The notes below the pieces were generated by a model. That model was given only the letters and a program-made list of their open reading frames with translations, ran no database searches and was not told the DNA's origin. Positions 1 to 8,772 of a stretch of DNA of 22,971 nt are shown one piece after another; the first letter of the stretch is position 1; each line of letters begins with the position of its first letter. The DNA is from Veillonella parvula. Its GTDB lineage: Bacteria > Bacillota > Negativicutes > Veillonellales > Veillonellaceae. A program made the position numbers and the translations under genes. The stretch is from the NCBI GenBank assembly GCA_947096075.1, contig CAMUQE010000012.1, positions 1 through 22,971 on the forward strand, in the 5' to 3' direction.

Positions 1-447
1 TCCTTGAGTAGCAGATTTTACCACTACAGGAATTGTAAACTGTTTACGAATATGTCCTATAATATCTTCTGCAGATTCTAAATTACCATTAAAGGATTCA
101 GAAGTAGCTGTTGGAATATTAGCTCCTTTGAAAACATCTTTGCTTACTTTTTTATTCATTCCTACCGCATGAGCCATGATGCCCGATCCAGTATATGGAA
201 TTTCTGCCATTTCAAGCAAGCCTTGTAATGCGCCATCTTCACCATAACGGCCGTGAATTGCATTAAATACAATCTCTCCGCCTAAGGATTCAATATCTTT
301 TAAAACAGTACGAGGATTAAGTTCTAATGTTTGCGCATTATACCCTTTGCTTTCGAGTGCTTCCGCAATAGCAGCGCCAGTACGGCGAGATACTTCAGCC
401 TCTTTGGAAGGGCCACCCATCAATACGATTATTTTTCTATCTTTCAT
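1..447 (-). CDS. ddl: D-alanine--D-alanine ligase, N-terminal part (cut by window edge)
   Basis: Joins two D-alanines, using ATP, into the dipeptide that MurF adds to the peptidoglycan precursor in the cytoplasm. The 149 visible codons show the N-terminal Ddl domain: a Gly-rich start (VLMGGPSKEAEVS), the family signature HGRYGEDGALQGLLE near residues 65-79, then PYTGSG and the first strand of the ATP-grasp domain with the ATP-binding lysine (VVVKSATQG, about K144). Many family members have KPA where this protein has KSA. The start ATG overlaps the stop of murC by four bases (ATGA), so the two are translationally coupled. The C-terminal half, with the rest of the ATP-grasp site, lies outside the window. 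Family assignment is firm. Confidence 0.93.
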   Translation of the reverse strand, partial: MKDRKIIVLMGGPSKEAEVSRRTGAAIAEALESKGYNAQTLELNPRTVLKDIESLGGEIVFNAIHGRYGEDGALQGLLEMAEIPYTGSGIMAHAVGMNKKVSKDVFKGANIPTATSESFNGNLESAEDIIGHIRKQFTIPVVVKSATQG

Positions 448-1826
448 TGTAATCCTTCCTCCAATATAGCTAATAATTTGGGTCCATATTGATTAATAGA
501 ACCGGCCCCCATTGTGATAACCAGATCATTAGGTCGCACAATTTTTGCCAATACAGCCGGTATGTCATCAACAGATGGTACATAATGTACAACCTTATGT
601 GTAGCGGCTTCAACAGCGTCAGGAATAGTACGTCCATCGATACCTGCAATCGGATCTTCACCAGAACTGTAAATATCTGTCATATATATTTCATCAGCAC
701 TGGTAAAAGCAGTGGCAAATTCATCTTTCAACAAGCTTGTACGTGTATACCGATGCGGTTGAAACACACAAATAACGCGATGTTTTTCAAGTTCTTTTGC
801 CGCTTTTAAGGTCGCTTTAATTTCTGTTGGATGATGTGCATAATCATCGACAACCCAGACTCCACCAACATGACCTTTTGTTTCAAAGCGTCGTTTTGCA
901 CCGATAAATTTACCTAACGCTTTTGTAATAAAGCGATTCTCTACACCGCAACATTCATGAGCCACAATAAAGGCTGCCAAGGAATTTAATACATTATGCT
1001 CTCCTGGCACGCGCAAGCTGATACGGCTTATATTAATGCCTTTATGATATACATCATATACCAAGGAAGAGTCGACATAATGAATATTTTTTGCTACATA
1101 ATCATTATTATTCTCTAACCCATACGTAATAAAAGTACGCTTTACGTGGCTCATAACATAACGAATATTTTCATTATCACCACATACGATAGCCTTACCC
1201 GTTTCTGGTAACGTTTCGACGAACTTACAGAAAGCGTTTAATAAGTTATCCATAGTTTTATAATGATCCATATGATCATCTTCAATATTAGTTATAACGA
1301 TAGTATGTGGACGCAATTTCAAAAATGAGCCATCGCTCTCATCCGCTTCCACAACGGAAAAATGTCCTTTACCAAGACAACTGCTACCTTTAAGATAATC
1401 TACTTCGCCACCAATAATTACCGTAGGATCCGCATTAGCCTCCACCAGAATTTGTCCAATCATTGAGGTTGTAGATGTTTTACCATGCGCACCAGCTACT
1501 GCTATACCATCTGTCACATCTAACACAGCCTTTACAATATCAGAACGGTGTAAAATGGTAATCCCTTGCTCTTTAGCAGCAACAATTTCAGGATTATCTT
1601 CACGAATCGCTGTAGAACGAACTATGGCATCAACACCATTTACATATTCTTTATTATGACCGATATGCACTGTGGCACCCATATCTCTAAATTTAGAAAT
1701 CACTGCAGATTCAGCTACATCTGAGCCGGATACATCATAACCTTTTTGAATCAAAATATTCGCTATCGCACGCATACCAGATCCACCAATACCGATAAGG
1801 TGAATCTTGTGAATACCGTCTAACAT
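444..1826 (-). CDS. murC: UDP-N-acetylmuramate--L-alanine ligase
   Basis: Adds L-alanine to UDP-MurNAc, the first stem-peptide step of peptidoglycan synthesis, in the cytoplasm. At 460 residues it has the usual length. Visible are the N-terminal Rossmann loop GIGGSGM (residues 12-18), the ATP-binding P-loop GAHGKTSTT (112-120), and the C-terminal ligase-domain signature VDDYAHHPTEI. The start ATG is preceded by a good GGAGAGG ribosome site. It lies 14 nt after murG and overlaps ddl by 4 nt, inside the dcw operon. The variant GAHGKT rather than GTNGKT in the P-loop is characteristic of MurC and separates it from MurD and MurE in this window. Confidence 0.97.
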   Translation of the reverse strand: MLDGIHKIHLIGIGGSGMRAIANILIQKGYDVSGSDVAESAVISKFRDMGATVHIGHNKEYVNGVDAIVRSTAIREDNPEIVAAKEQGITILHRSDIVKAVLDVTDGIAVAGAHGKTSTTSMIGQILVEANADPTVIIGGEVDYLKGSSCLGKGHFSVVEADESDGSFLKLRPHTIVITNIEDDHMDHYKTMDNLLNAFCKFVETLPETGKAIVCGDNENIRYVMSHVKRTFITYGLENNNDYVAKNIHYVDSSLVYDVYHKGINISRISLRVPGEHNVLNSLAAFIVAHECCGVENRFITKALGKFIGAKRRFETKGHVGGVWVVDDYAHHPTEIKATLKAAKELEKHRVICVFQPHRYTRTSLLKDEFATAFTSADEIYMTDIYSSGEDPIAGIDGRTIPDAVEAATHKVVHYVPSVDDIPAVLAKIVRPNDLVITMGAGSINQYGPKLLAILEEGLQ

Positions 1827-1840
1827 AAAACCTCTCCTTA

Positions 1841-2950
1841 TTACTTTGCAATAGATAAAGCTAATTTTGCAATATCATGAGCCGCATTCGGTTTTCCCAA
1901 TTGCAATGCTCGATCTCCCATTTGTGCCAACAAATCACGGTTGGCCATAAACATCTCTATTTCCCCTATTAAATCGTGAGCACTCAACATTTTATCTACA
2001 ATCATATGCGCCGCCCCTTCTTGTACAAAGATACGTGCATTATAGGTTTGATGATCTTCCGCTGCATATGGATACGGTATCAATACGGATGGAATACCGC
2101 GAACTGCTAATTCCGCAAGACCTATAGCACCAGCTCTAAAGACTGCTAAATCGGCTGCTGCTAGTGCTTTTGGCATATCATGTAAATACGGCAAAATCAA
2201 AGATGAACTACCTAAACCATCCCCAGCGGTAATACCTAATTGAGATAAAACAGATTCATATTCTCCGTTTCCCGTAATATGAATTAATTTAATACCTTCC
2301 ACACCTTGGAAGTGTTTATGTACATCTATCATAGCATTGTTAATAGTTCTCGCCCCTCGAGAACCTCCAGCTATGAGTACTGTGAAGGTATCATCACTTA
2401 AGTTGAAATAGTTACGTCCCGCTGTTCTTGAATCAACTAACACATCTGGACGAACAGGATTACCAGTGTAGACTACGCGCTTTGCTTTAGAAAATGATGC
2501 TTCCGCATCCTTATAGCCTAAGGCTACCACATCAACAAAACGACTCAGAATTTTATTAGTAATGCCTGCTATAACATTCTGTTCTTGAATCAAAGTAGGA
2601 ATATTGTGTAATGCTGCAGCCATGAGAACAGGACCACATACATAACCTCCAGTACCAATAACCACATCAGGTTTAAACTTACAAACTATGGCATTAGCTT
2701 TTATAATGCCTAAAGCAGTTTTACCTAGCGTGACCATGGTACCTAATGATAATTGACGCTGCAAGCCTTGCACAGGAATTGTACTAAAATCAATTCCTTC
2801 TTTAGGAACTAATGTAGCCTCAAGGCCTTGTTTGGTGCCAACGTATAACACCTTTGCATCAGGGTTTTGTTTCATGATTTCTTTATATATAGTTATTGCT
2901 GGATATATATGTCCACCAGTACCACCACCTGAAATAATAATACGTTTCAT
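1841..2950 (-). CDS. murG: Lipid II synthase: GlcNAc transferase MurG
   Basis: Transfers GlcNAc from UDP-GlcNAc to lipid I on the inner face of the cytoplasmic membrane, forming lipid II. The protein has a GT-B fold; its start carries the glycine-rich loop GGGTGGHIYPA (residues 8-18) that binds lipid I/diphosphate, and the C-terminal donor site is seen as AAEDHQTYNAR. I place the start at the ATG at 2950 (369 residues, MKRIIISGGG), because it follows a GGGAGG ribosome site and forms a one-base TAATG overlap with the murD stop. The longer reading to 2986 adds 12 residues that match nothing in the family. No ftsW lies between murD and murG, where it usually sits. Confidence 0.96.
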   Translation of the reverse strand: MKRIIISGGGTGGHIYPAITIYKEIMKQNPDAKVLYVGTKQGLEATLVPKEGIDFSTIPVQGLQRQLSLGTMVTLGKTALGIIKANAIVCKFKPDVVIGTGGYVCGPVLMAAALHNIPTLIQEQNVIAGITNKILSRFVDVVALGYKDAEASFSKAKRVVYTGNPVRPDVLVDSRTAGRNYFNLSDDTFTVLIAGGSRGARTINNAMIDVHKHFQGVEGIKLIHITGNGEYESVLSQLGITAGDGLGSSSLILPYLHDMPKALAAADLAVFRAGAIGLAELAVRGIPSVLIPYPYAAEDHQTYNARIFVQEGAAHMIVDKMLSAHDLIGEIEMFMANRDLLAQMGDRALQLGKPNAAHDIAKLALSIAK

Positions 2951-4320
2951 TAATGGTGTCCTCCCTCTTGCAACATATGAACACAACGTTTAAAGTCATC
3001 CCCACGTTCTTCAAAGCAGCTGTACCAGTCAAAGCTTGAACAAGCTGGAGATAACAATACAATATCGCCAGTCTCCGCCAGTTTATAACCTTGCTCTACT
3101 GCTTCTTTCATGGATGAAGCACGATAAATCCCCTCCACACCAGCCTTTTTTGCAGCCGCTTCAAAGCGATCTGCCGCTTCCCCCATGAAAATAACAGCTT
3201 TAGTATGCTCTTTAACTAGCTGCATAAAATCTTCTAAAGGCGTCATTTTATCATGACCACCAGCTAATAGAATAACTTGTTGATCAAAGGATTCTAAGGC
3301 TTTAATCACAGAATCTACATTAGTGGCTTTCGAATCATTATAGAATGTGATACCACCAATCGTCTTAACGCGCTCTAAACGATGTTCAACTCCATGGAAC
3401 TCGCTAATAATGCGATGAATTGTCTCTACGGGTACGCCCAACGCATAGGATAAAGCAATAACGGTCAATATATTTTCAATATTATGACGGCCTGGAATAT
3501 GAATATCTTCATTTCCAATAACAGATTTTGCTATACCATCTTTAGCAATATAACATTGCCCATCAGCATAATAAGCGCCATTCTCTACAACTCGGTTTTG
3601 ACTAATTTGTAAAATATGACTAGGCGCACGGTGCTCCATATCGGCTACAATGGGATCATCAATATTAAGTACTAAAAAATCTGTACTCAATTGATTTTCA
3701 AAGATGCGTTCCTTCGCAGCAATATAGTTTTCCATCGTTTTATGACGAGCCAAATGATCGGGCGTAATATTGAGCATAATAGCCCCAATAGGTCTAAAAT
3801 GCTTGATCGTTTCTAATTGATAACTAGATAATTCGGCTACTAAAAAACCGTCTGCAGGCATAGAGTATGCCACTTCACTAAGGGAATCACCAATATTCCC
3901 ACCGACGCTAACTGGTTTTCCAGAGCCTTCTAGAACCTTAGTTAATAAAGTTGTTGTCGTAGTCTTACCATTTGTACCAGTAACAGCTACGATAGGTGAT
4001 TTAGATACTTCATAAGCTAATTCTACTTCACTGACCACGTCAATACCACGAGCCTGTGCTGCTTTTACAATCGGAATATCTAAAGAAATACCTGGAGAAA
4101 TAACGATACGATCCACGCCATCTAGCAAGGACTCATCTTGACGTCCTGTAATAATATTTACCCCTGCCGCAACGAGTCGTTTCTCCTCAGCCGTAGGCAG
4201 TGTCATGGGCTTATAATCATTTAACACAACATGCGCACCCACTTGGGCTAATACCCAAGATGCACCTATACCGCTGGCTCCAGCGCCAAGAACAAGTATA
4301 TGTTTATCTCCGTATTCCAT
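2950..4320 (-). CDS. murD: UDP-N-acetylmuramoyl-L-alanine--D-glutamate ligase
   Basis: Adds D-glutamate to UDP-MurNAc-L-Ala, the second stem-peptide step. At 456 residues it is of normal length. It shows the N-terminal nucleotide-fold loop GAGASGIG (about residues 12-19), the Mur ligase P-loop GTNGKTTT (115-122), and in the C-terminal domain YNDSKATN and LLSPACSSFDWY, both typical of MurD. The stop TAA overlaps the murG start by one base, which points to translational coupling. An 83-nt spacer separates it from mraY upstream. The spacer holds no gene, and I saw no convincing promoter in it. Confidence 0.97.
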   Translation of the reverse strand: MEYGDKHILVLGAGASGIGASWVLAQVGAHVVLNDYKPMTLPTAEEKRLVAAGVNIITGRQDESLLDGVDRIVISPGISLDIPIVKAAQARGIDVVSEVELAYEVSKSPIVAVTGTNGKTTTTTLLTKVLEGSGKPVSVGGNIGDSLSEVAYSMPADGFLVAELSSYQLETIKHFRPIGAIMLNITPDHLARHKTMENYIAAKERIFENQLSTDFLVLNIDDPIVADMEHRAPSHILQISQNRVVENGAYYADGQCYIAKDGIAKSVIGNEDIHIPGRHNIENILTVIALSYALGVPVETIHRIISEFHGVEHRLERVKTIGGITFYNDSKATNVDSVIKALESFDQQVILLAGGHDKMTPLEDFMQLVKEHTKAVIFMGEAADRFEAAAKKAGVEGIYRASSMKEAVEQGYKLAETGDIVLLSPACSSFDWYSCFEERGDDFKRCVHMLQEGGHH

Positions 4321-4403
4321 CTATATCACCTAAATTATCTATAAAATTAATGTATCCTATCTAATAAGCATACCATTATTTACAACTTCCGTTAAGTATT
4401 ATC

Positions 4404-5390
4404 TTATAAAGTTATAGTCGCTAAAAGCACACCAATAATGGCTAAAACGGCTCCACCAAACCAGAACCGATTAACAACTGTTTGTTCTGCCCATCCGGAA
4501 AGTTCAAAATGGTGATGAATAGGACTCATCTTAAATACACGCACACCACGTGTTTTGAAAGAAATAACTTGAATAATAACAGATAATGCTTCCATAACAA
4601 AAATGCCGCCAATCACCACAAGTAACAATTCTGTTTTAGTTAAAATAGCCATTGCTGCAAAGGCACCGCCTAATGCCAAAGAGCCTGTATCCCCCATGAA
4701 TACTTTTGCAGGGTTCACATTATATACCAAAAAGCCAAGACATACAGCTGCTATAATAGCACCGAAGTACGCAACACTTTCAGCACCGATAGAATTTGTC
4801 ATCGATACAGCCATTAGGCCAATAACAGAGAATGCTATCGCCGCCACTGCTGATGTACCACCAGCAAGGCCATCAAGACCATCAGTTAAATTTACTGCAT
4901 TTGTAGCTCCTACAATAATCAAGAATGCCAATACATAATACCCCCATCCCAATTGTAATTGTATATCTACAACAGGAATCCATAATGTGGTAGGAACAAC
5001 CATAATCTCAGTAATGCAATAACAGAATACGGCAGCCAATATAAATTGTCCAAGTAATTTTTGCTTCGCTGTTAAACCAAGATTTCGTTTCTTTACTGCT
5101 TTTACAAAATCATCAAAAAAACCTAATAAACAATGACCCAGTGTTAAAAATAATAACATACCTGTGCCCACATTCCATGGTGCAAACAATGCCACGCCAA
5201 TAACAAGGGCTACCATCATGAAAGCACCGCCCATTGTTGGCGTACCTGCTTTCGCTTGATGACTTTCAGGGCCTTCTTCACGAATACTTTGTTGTGCGTG
5301 CAAAGAACGCAACATAGGAATAGCAATTTTACCTAGCACTACCGTAATGATGAAAGTCGCTACGAAGGCTAACAGAATGTGATTTATCAT
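4404..5390 (-). CDS. mraY: Phospho-N-acetylmuramoyl-pentapeptide transferase
   Basis: Integral membrane enzyme that moves phospho-MurNAc-pentapeptide from UDP to undecaprenyl phosphate, making lipid I. The 328-residue protein is very hydrophobic, with about ten membrane segments. Catalytic and metal-binding landmarks are all present: the DD pair in FFDDF (residues 93-94), NLTDGLDGLAGG (D170, D173), the Mg-binding aspartate in FMGDTGS (D234), and the HHH motif in SPIHHHFELSGW (292-294). The cytoplasmic loop GTPTMGG (49-55) is also typical. The start ATG follows an AGAGGA site. A 56-nt gap holding a strong hairpin separates it from murF. Confidence 0.97.
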   Translation of the reverse strand: MINHILLAFVATFIITVVLGKIAIPMLRSLHAQQSIREEGPESHQAKAGTPTMGGAFMMVALVIGVALFAPWNVGTGMLLFLTLGHCLLGFFDDFVKAVKKRNLGLTAKQKLLGQFILAAVFCYCITEIMVVPTTLWIPVVDIQLQLGWGYYVLAFLIIVGATNAVNLTDGLDGLAGGTSAVAAIAFSVIGLMAVSMTNSIGAESVAYFGAIIAAVCLGFLVYNVNPAKVFMGDTGSLALGGAFAAMAILTKTELLLVVIGGIFVMEALSVIIQVISFKTRGVRVFKMSPIHHHFELSGWAEQTVVNRFWFGGAVLAIIGVLLATITL

Positions 5391-5412
5391 ATGAATCCTC
5401 TACTTATTAATA

Positions 5413-5448
5413 AATAGGACGGCTAGATATAACTAGCCGTTACCTATT
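5413..5448 (-). other. Intercistronic hairpin between murF and mraY
   Basis: A two-part inverted repeat: outer arms AATAGG (5413-5418) and CCTATT (5443-5448), and perfect 8-bp inner arms ACGGCTAG (5419-5426) and CTAGCCGT (5433-5440) around a 6-nt loop, with a 2-nt bulge on one side. It begins at the murF stop codon. On the minus strand it is followed by TTATTAATAAG rather than a clean T run, so it is a poor intrinsic terminator. RNA processing, transcript stabilisation or partial attenuation are possible; this is inference. Confidence 0.6.
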
Positions 5449-6805
5449 ATTCTCGATCCTTTAATTCTTCAACAACGCGCTCCATTCGTAAACCACGGGA
5501 ACCTTTCACAAGGATAACATCCCCTTTTTCACGAATATCACTGTATGCGTTTGCCATTTCTAAATGACTCTTACAACGGAATGCAGTTAAACCTGCTTTT
5601 TTCGCTTCCTTTGCAATAAAGGCAGCAGCATCACCAAAGGTAAATACAACACTATATCCTTCTTCAGCAAGTAATTGACCAATTTCGCGATGTGCTTCTT
5701 CAGAGAAGTCGCCGAGCTCGAGCATATCGCCGAGCATTGCAATTTTACGCTTACCTTCCAACTGACCAAGAGCTTTAATCGCTTCAGCCATGGATGATGG
5801 ATTTGCATTATAAGCGTCATTTAAGATAACAATATCTTCAAACGGAACGATTTCTTGACGCATTGGAGTTCCAGTAAACTCGCTCAAACCTTTACGAATT
5901 GTATTTGATTTTATGCCTAACACACGGCCTGCGACGATAGCCGCCAATGCATCATATACATTATGTTCACCAATCATAGGCAAGAAGATATCAAACACTT
6001 CATCATAACACTTACAGGTAAACTTAATACCATCTTTTTTATAGCGCAAATGACTACCAATACAGGTAGCATTACGTTCAATACCATACGTAATAGTTTT
6101 ACCTTTAGCTAAGCTATCCATTGCTTTTACATATGGATCGTCCTCATTAAGGATAGCCACACTATTTTCAGGCAAGCAACGAATCAACTCACCTTTTGCT
6201 TCAGCAATGGCTTCGCGAGAACCTAAAAGCTCGATATGACTAGTACCAACATTGGTAATAATCCCCATCGTTGGTTCTGCAATCAACGCCAGTTCTTCAA
6301 TTTGGCCGAGGCCACGCATACCCATTTCAACAACACAGGCTTCATGCTCAGCGGTCAAACGTAACAAGGTTTTTGGTAAGCCAATTTCATTATTATAGTT
6401 TTTCTCAGTTTTTAATACATTAAATTCTGTACCAAGTACGGCTGCCACCATTTCCTTTGTTGTAGTCTTACCAGATGAACCGGTAATAGCAACTACAGGA
6501 ATATCAAAACGGCGACGATGATAACGTGCCAAATTTTGATATGCTACCAAAGTATTGTCTACCTCGATACAAGCAATGCCTTCTACAGCACGTCCTTTTT
6601 CAACGATAGCTCCTGTGGCACCTTTTTCAATAGCCGTATTGATAAAATCATGGCCATCAAAAGTGTCGCCTTTTAATGCTACAAATAAAAATCCCGATTC
6701 AATAGTTCTCGTATCAGTAGATATATCTAAAAACTTAATATTGTCGGTATGTGCACTTGTCCCCTGTGTGGCTTCCACTACTTGAGACAATGTAAATTCT
6801 GCCAT
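5447..6805 (-). CDS. murF: UDP-MurNAc-tripeptide--D-alanyl-D-alanine ligase
   Basis: Adds the D-Ala-D-Ala dipeptide made by Ddl to UDP-MurNAc-tripeptide, completing the cytoplasmic pentapeptide. It has three Mur ligase domains: an N-terminal substrate domain with STDTRTIESGFLFVAL near residues 29-44, the central ATP domain with P-loop GSSGKTT (109-115) and NYNNEIGLPKTLL, and a C-terminal domain with NDAYNANPSSM and GDMLELG. The start is set at the ATG at 6805 (452 residues), one base after the murE stop (TAATATG), behind an AAGGAG site inside the end of murE. The longer reading to 6847 would add 14 residues of murE-overlapping sequence unlike the family. Confidence 0.96.
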   Translation of the reverse strand: MAEFTLSQVVEATQGTSAHTDNIKFLDISTDTRTIESGFLFVALKGDTFDGHDFINTAIEKGATGAIVEKGRAVEGIACIEVDNTLVAYQNLARYHRRRFDIPVVAITGSSGKTTTKEMVAAVLGTEFNVLKTEKNYNNEIGLPKTLLRLTAEHEACVVEMGMRGLGQIEELALIAEPTMGIITNVGTSHIELLGSREAIAEAKGELIRCLPENSVAILNEDDPYVKAMDSLAKGKTITYGIERNATCIGSHLRYKKDGIKFTCKCYDEVFDIFLPMIGEHNVYDALAAIVAGRVLGIKSNTIRKGLSEFTGTPMRQEIVPFEDIVILNDAYNANPSSMAEAIKALGQLEGKRKIAMLGDMLELGDFSEEAHREIGQLLAEEGYSVVFTFGDAAAFIAKEAKKAGLTAFRCKSHLEMANAYSDIREKGDVILVKGSRGLRMERVVEELKDRE

Positions 6806-6806
6806 A

Positions 6807-8291
6807 TTAAATCTCCTTGAGTGCTGCTCGCGCCTCTTCACGATCATCGAAATGAATCGTTTTATCCTTTAAGATTTGGTAATCCTCATGCCCCTTACCT
6901 GCAATCAGTACAATATCCCCAGGTTTTGCATTTTGTATTGCATGTTGAATCGCTTCCCGACGATCAACGATAACTTCATAATAAGAGCCTTCACGAAGCC
7001 CTTCTTTAACGCCTGCTTCCACATCTTTAACAATTTGTACAGGATCTTCTGTACGCGGATTATCAGATGTAACGTACACAACATCACCATATTGTGCCGC
7101 AATACGCCCCATAATAGGGCGTTTGGTTGCATCTCGGTCCCCGCCACAGCCAAAGACTACGATAATACGATTCTCTTGAATCGCCTTTGCTGTTTGTAAA
7201 ATATTTTCTAAACCATCCGGTGTATGTGCATAGTCTACAACAACAGCAAATGGTTGACCTTCTTCTATCAACTCAAAGCGCCCAGGTACAGCGCTAAATG
7301 TTTTTAATGCTTTATCGATATCTTCCATGGAAATACCTTCCAAAAGGCACGCCCCAATAGCCGCCAATGTATTATACACATTAAATAAGCCCGTTGTATT
7401 CATAGCTACCGAATAGTCATGTCCGTCATAGGATACAGTGTAACGGCTAGATTTAGGAGTCATATCTACATCATGCGCATTCAGCGTACCATTTCCATCA
7501 ATACTATAGGTAATGATAGGGGCTGTGGTTTTTTCAACAACCCGATGCCCATAGGCATCATCAATATTGATAACAGCACCCTTACCAGATTTTATTTGGT
7601 TTGGTTTGCTAATTTGTTCGAATAGTTTACATTTAGCTGCTAAGTAATTCTCAAATGTTTTGTGAAAGTCTAAATGATCTTGTGTAAGATTTGTAAATAC
7701 TGCCGTATCATACTCAACACCAGATACACGACCTAATGCCAATGCATGGGAAGATACTTCCATTACGCAATGTGTAACCCCCTCTTGCACCATTTGATAC
7801 AAGATATGTTGTAAATCTACTACGTCAGGTGTCGTATTATGAATCGGATATGATGTATCACCAATCATAATATGAACGGTACCAATTACACCAACCTTAT
7901 GACCTTGAGCTTTCAAAATATGACGAATCATATGACTCGTAGTCGTTTTACCATTAGTACCAGTAACGCCAATCATGCGCATAGAGTTAGCTGGATAATC
8001 AAAAAAGTACGGTACACAGACCATCATAGCCGCACGTGTATCTTCAACAGTGATAACACAAACATCACCACTTACCTCCACCGGTTTAGATACTAGTACA
8101 GCTACTGCACCAGCCTCAATGGCTTTATTTACATAGTTATGACCATCTACAGTGGCACCATCTAAAGCAATAAATAAACTACCTGCTTTTACAGCACGAG
8201 AATCAGCAGTAACATCTAAAATTTCAACAGCTGTATTACCTTCTACATGCGGTGCATGTAAGGTTTTTACTATATCTTGTAAGTGTTTCAT
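6807..8291 (-). CDS. murE: UDP-MurNAc-L-Ala-D-Glu--meso-diaminopimelate ligase
   Basis: Adds the third stem amino acid. The motif DNPR (residues 410-413, within TSDNPRTEDP) is the recognised signature for meso-diaminopimelate rather than L-lysine, which fits Negativicutes. Other landmarks are the P-loop GTNGKTTT (111-118), LTQDHLDFH, and VVDYAHTPDGLE in the C-terminal domain. The start is the ATG at 8291 (494 residues), 7 nt after an AAAGGAG site. A TTG two codons upstream (8297) would sit too close to that site. The gene directly follows ftsL, whereas in most clusters ftsI or another class B penicillin-binding protein gene lies between them. Confidence 0.96.
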   Translation of the reverse strand: MKHLQDIVKTLHAPHVEGNTAVEILDVTADSRAVKAGSLFIALDGATVDGHNYVNKAIEAGAVAVLVSKPVEVSGDVCVITVEDTRAAMMVCVPYFFDYPANSMRMIGVTGTNGKTTTSHMIRHILKAQGHKVGVIGTVHIMIGDTSYPIHNTTPDVVDLQHILYQMVQEGVTHCVMEVSSHALALGRVSGVEYDTAVFTNLTQDHLDFHKTFENYLAAKCKLFEQISKPNQIKSGKGAVINIDDAYGHRVVEKTTAPIITYSIDGNGTLNAHDVDMTPKSSRYTVSYDGHDYSVAMNTTGLFNVYNTLAAIGACLLEGISMEDIDKALKTFSAVPGRFELIEEGQPFAVVVDYAHTPDGLENILQTAKAIQENRIIVVFGCGGDRDATKRPIMGRIAAQYGDVVYVTSDNPRTEDPVQIVKDVEAGVKEGLREGSYYEVIVDRREAIQHAIQNAKPGDIVLIAGKGHEDYQILKDKTIHFDDREEARAALKEI

Positions 8292-8317
8292 ATACAATCT
8301 CCTTTACACGCAAAGGA

Positions 8318-8340
8318 AAGCAGCCCAATACGAGCTGCTT
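8318..8340 (-). other. Hairpin in the ftsL-murE spacer
   Basis: Perfect 7-bp inverted repeat AAGCAGC (8318-8324) and GCTGCTT (8334-8340) around a 9-nt loop, directly after the ftsL stop. On the minus strand it is followed by TTCCTTTGCG, a weak U-rich tail, so at most a leaky terminator or attenuator. It sits where ftsI is normally found. Confidence 0.45.
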
Positions 8341-8346
8341 CGCCTG

Positions 8347-8751
8347 CTAGTCTATAATTTGCTGTTTCTCTTGTACATTACGTTCAGTAACAGCGCTTTT
8401 TGTGCTATAAACAAAAGAATCAGGCAAAACCATTCCTAGTTGTTCTTCTGCGATTTGTTGGATACGTACAGGAGACTTCAAAGAAGCCACTTCAACGTCC
8501 AATGCATCGTTATCTTTTGTTAATTGTACTACAGCTTGCTGTGTTTTAACTACCTCATAGCCCAACTTTGTACTGTATGCATTCATAACCATCATGATAA
8601 GCAAGCATGCAACTAATGCAGCAATACCATATACAACTTGCCACATCATAGGGCTTAAATCTAAAGCTACGTTTGCACTACGTCTTCTTCCTTGTGCAAT
8701 GACCAACATATCACCTTTTACTTGGCCCACAACAGCCTTTCTCGCTAACAT
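8347..8751 (-). CDS. ftsL: FtsL-type cell division protein
   Basis: Small bitopic membrane protein of the divisome; in the family it acts with the DivIC/FtsB-type protein to control septal peptidoglycan synthesis. The 134 residues comprise a basic N-terminal cytoplasmic part (residues 1-36), one transmembrane helix (about 37-57, VVYGIAALVACLLIMMVM), then a coiled-coil stretch (about 65-92) and the typical close SPVRIQQIAEEQLGMVLP (93-110). FtsL sequences diverge greatly, so the call rests on topology, the C-terminal motif and position between rsmH and murE. The start follows GGAAGGGG. It lies 21 nt after rsmH. Confidence 0.85.
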   Translation of the reverse strand: MLARKAVVGQVKGDMLVIAQGRRRSANVALDLSPMMWQVVYGIAALVACLLIMMVMNAYSTKLGYEVVKTQQAVVQLTKDNDALDVEVASLKSPVRIQQIAEEQLGMVLPDSFVYSTKSAVTERNVQEKQQIID

Positions 8752-8772
8752 AACACTTAACCCCTTCCAATT

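Noticed and set aside
2951..2986. Longer MurG start (12 extra residues)
   Set aside because: The ATG at 2950 has a GGGAGG site and a TAATG overlap with murD; the extension overlaps murD coding sequence and does not resemble MurG.
4603..4938. Plus-strand open frames opposite mraY and other genes
   Set aside because: All plus-strand frames lie opposite well-identified minus-strand genes, lack ribosome sites and have low-complexity or biased composition typical of antisense shadows.
6806..6847. Longer MurF start (14 extra residues)
   Set aside because: The extension lies inside the end of murE; the ATG at 6805 is well placed behind AAGGAG and starts at the usual MurF N terminus.
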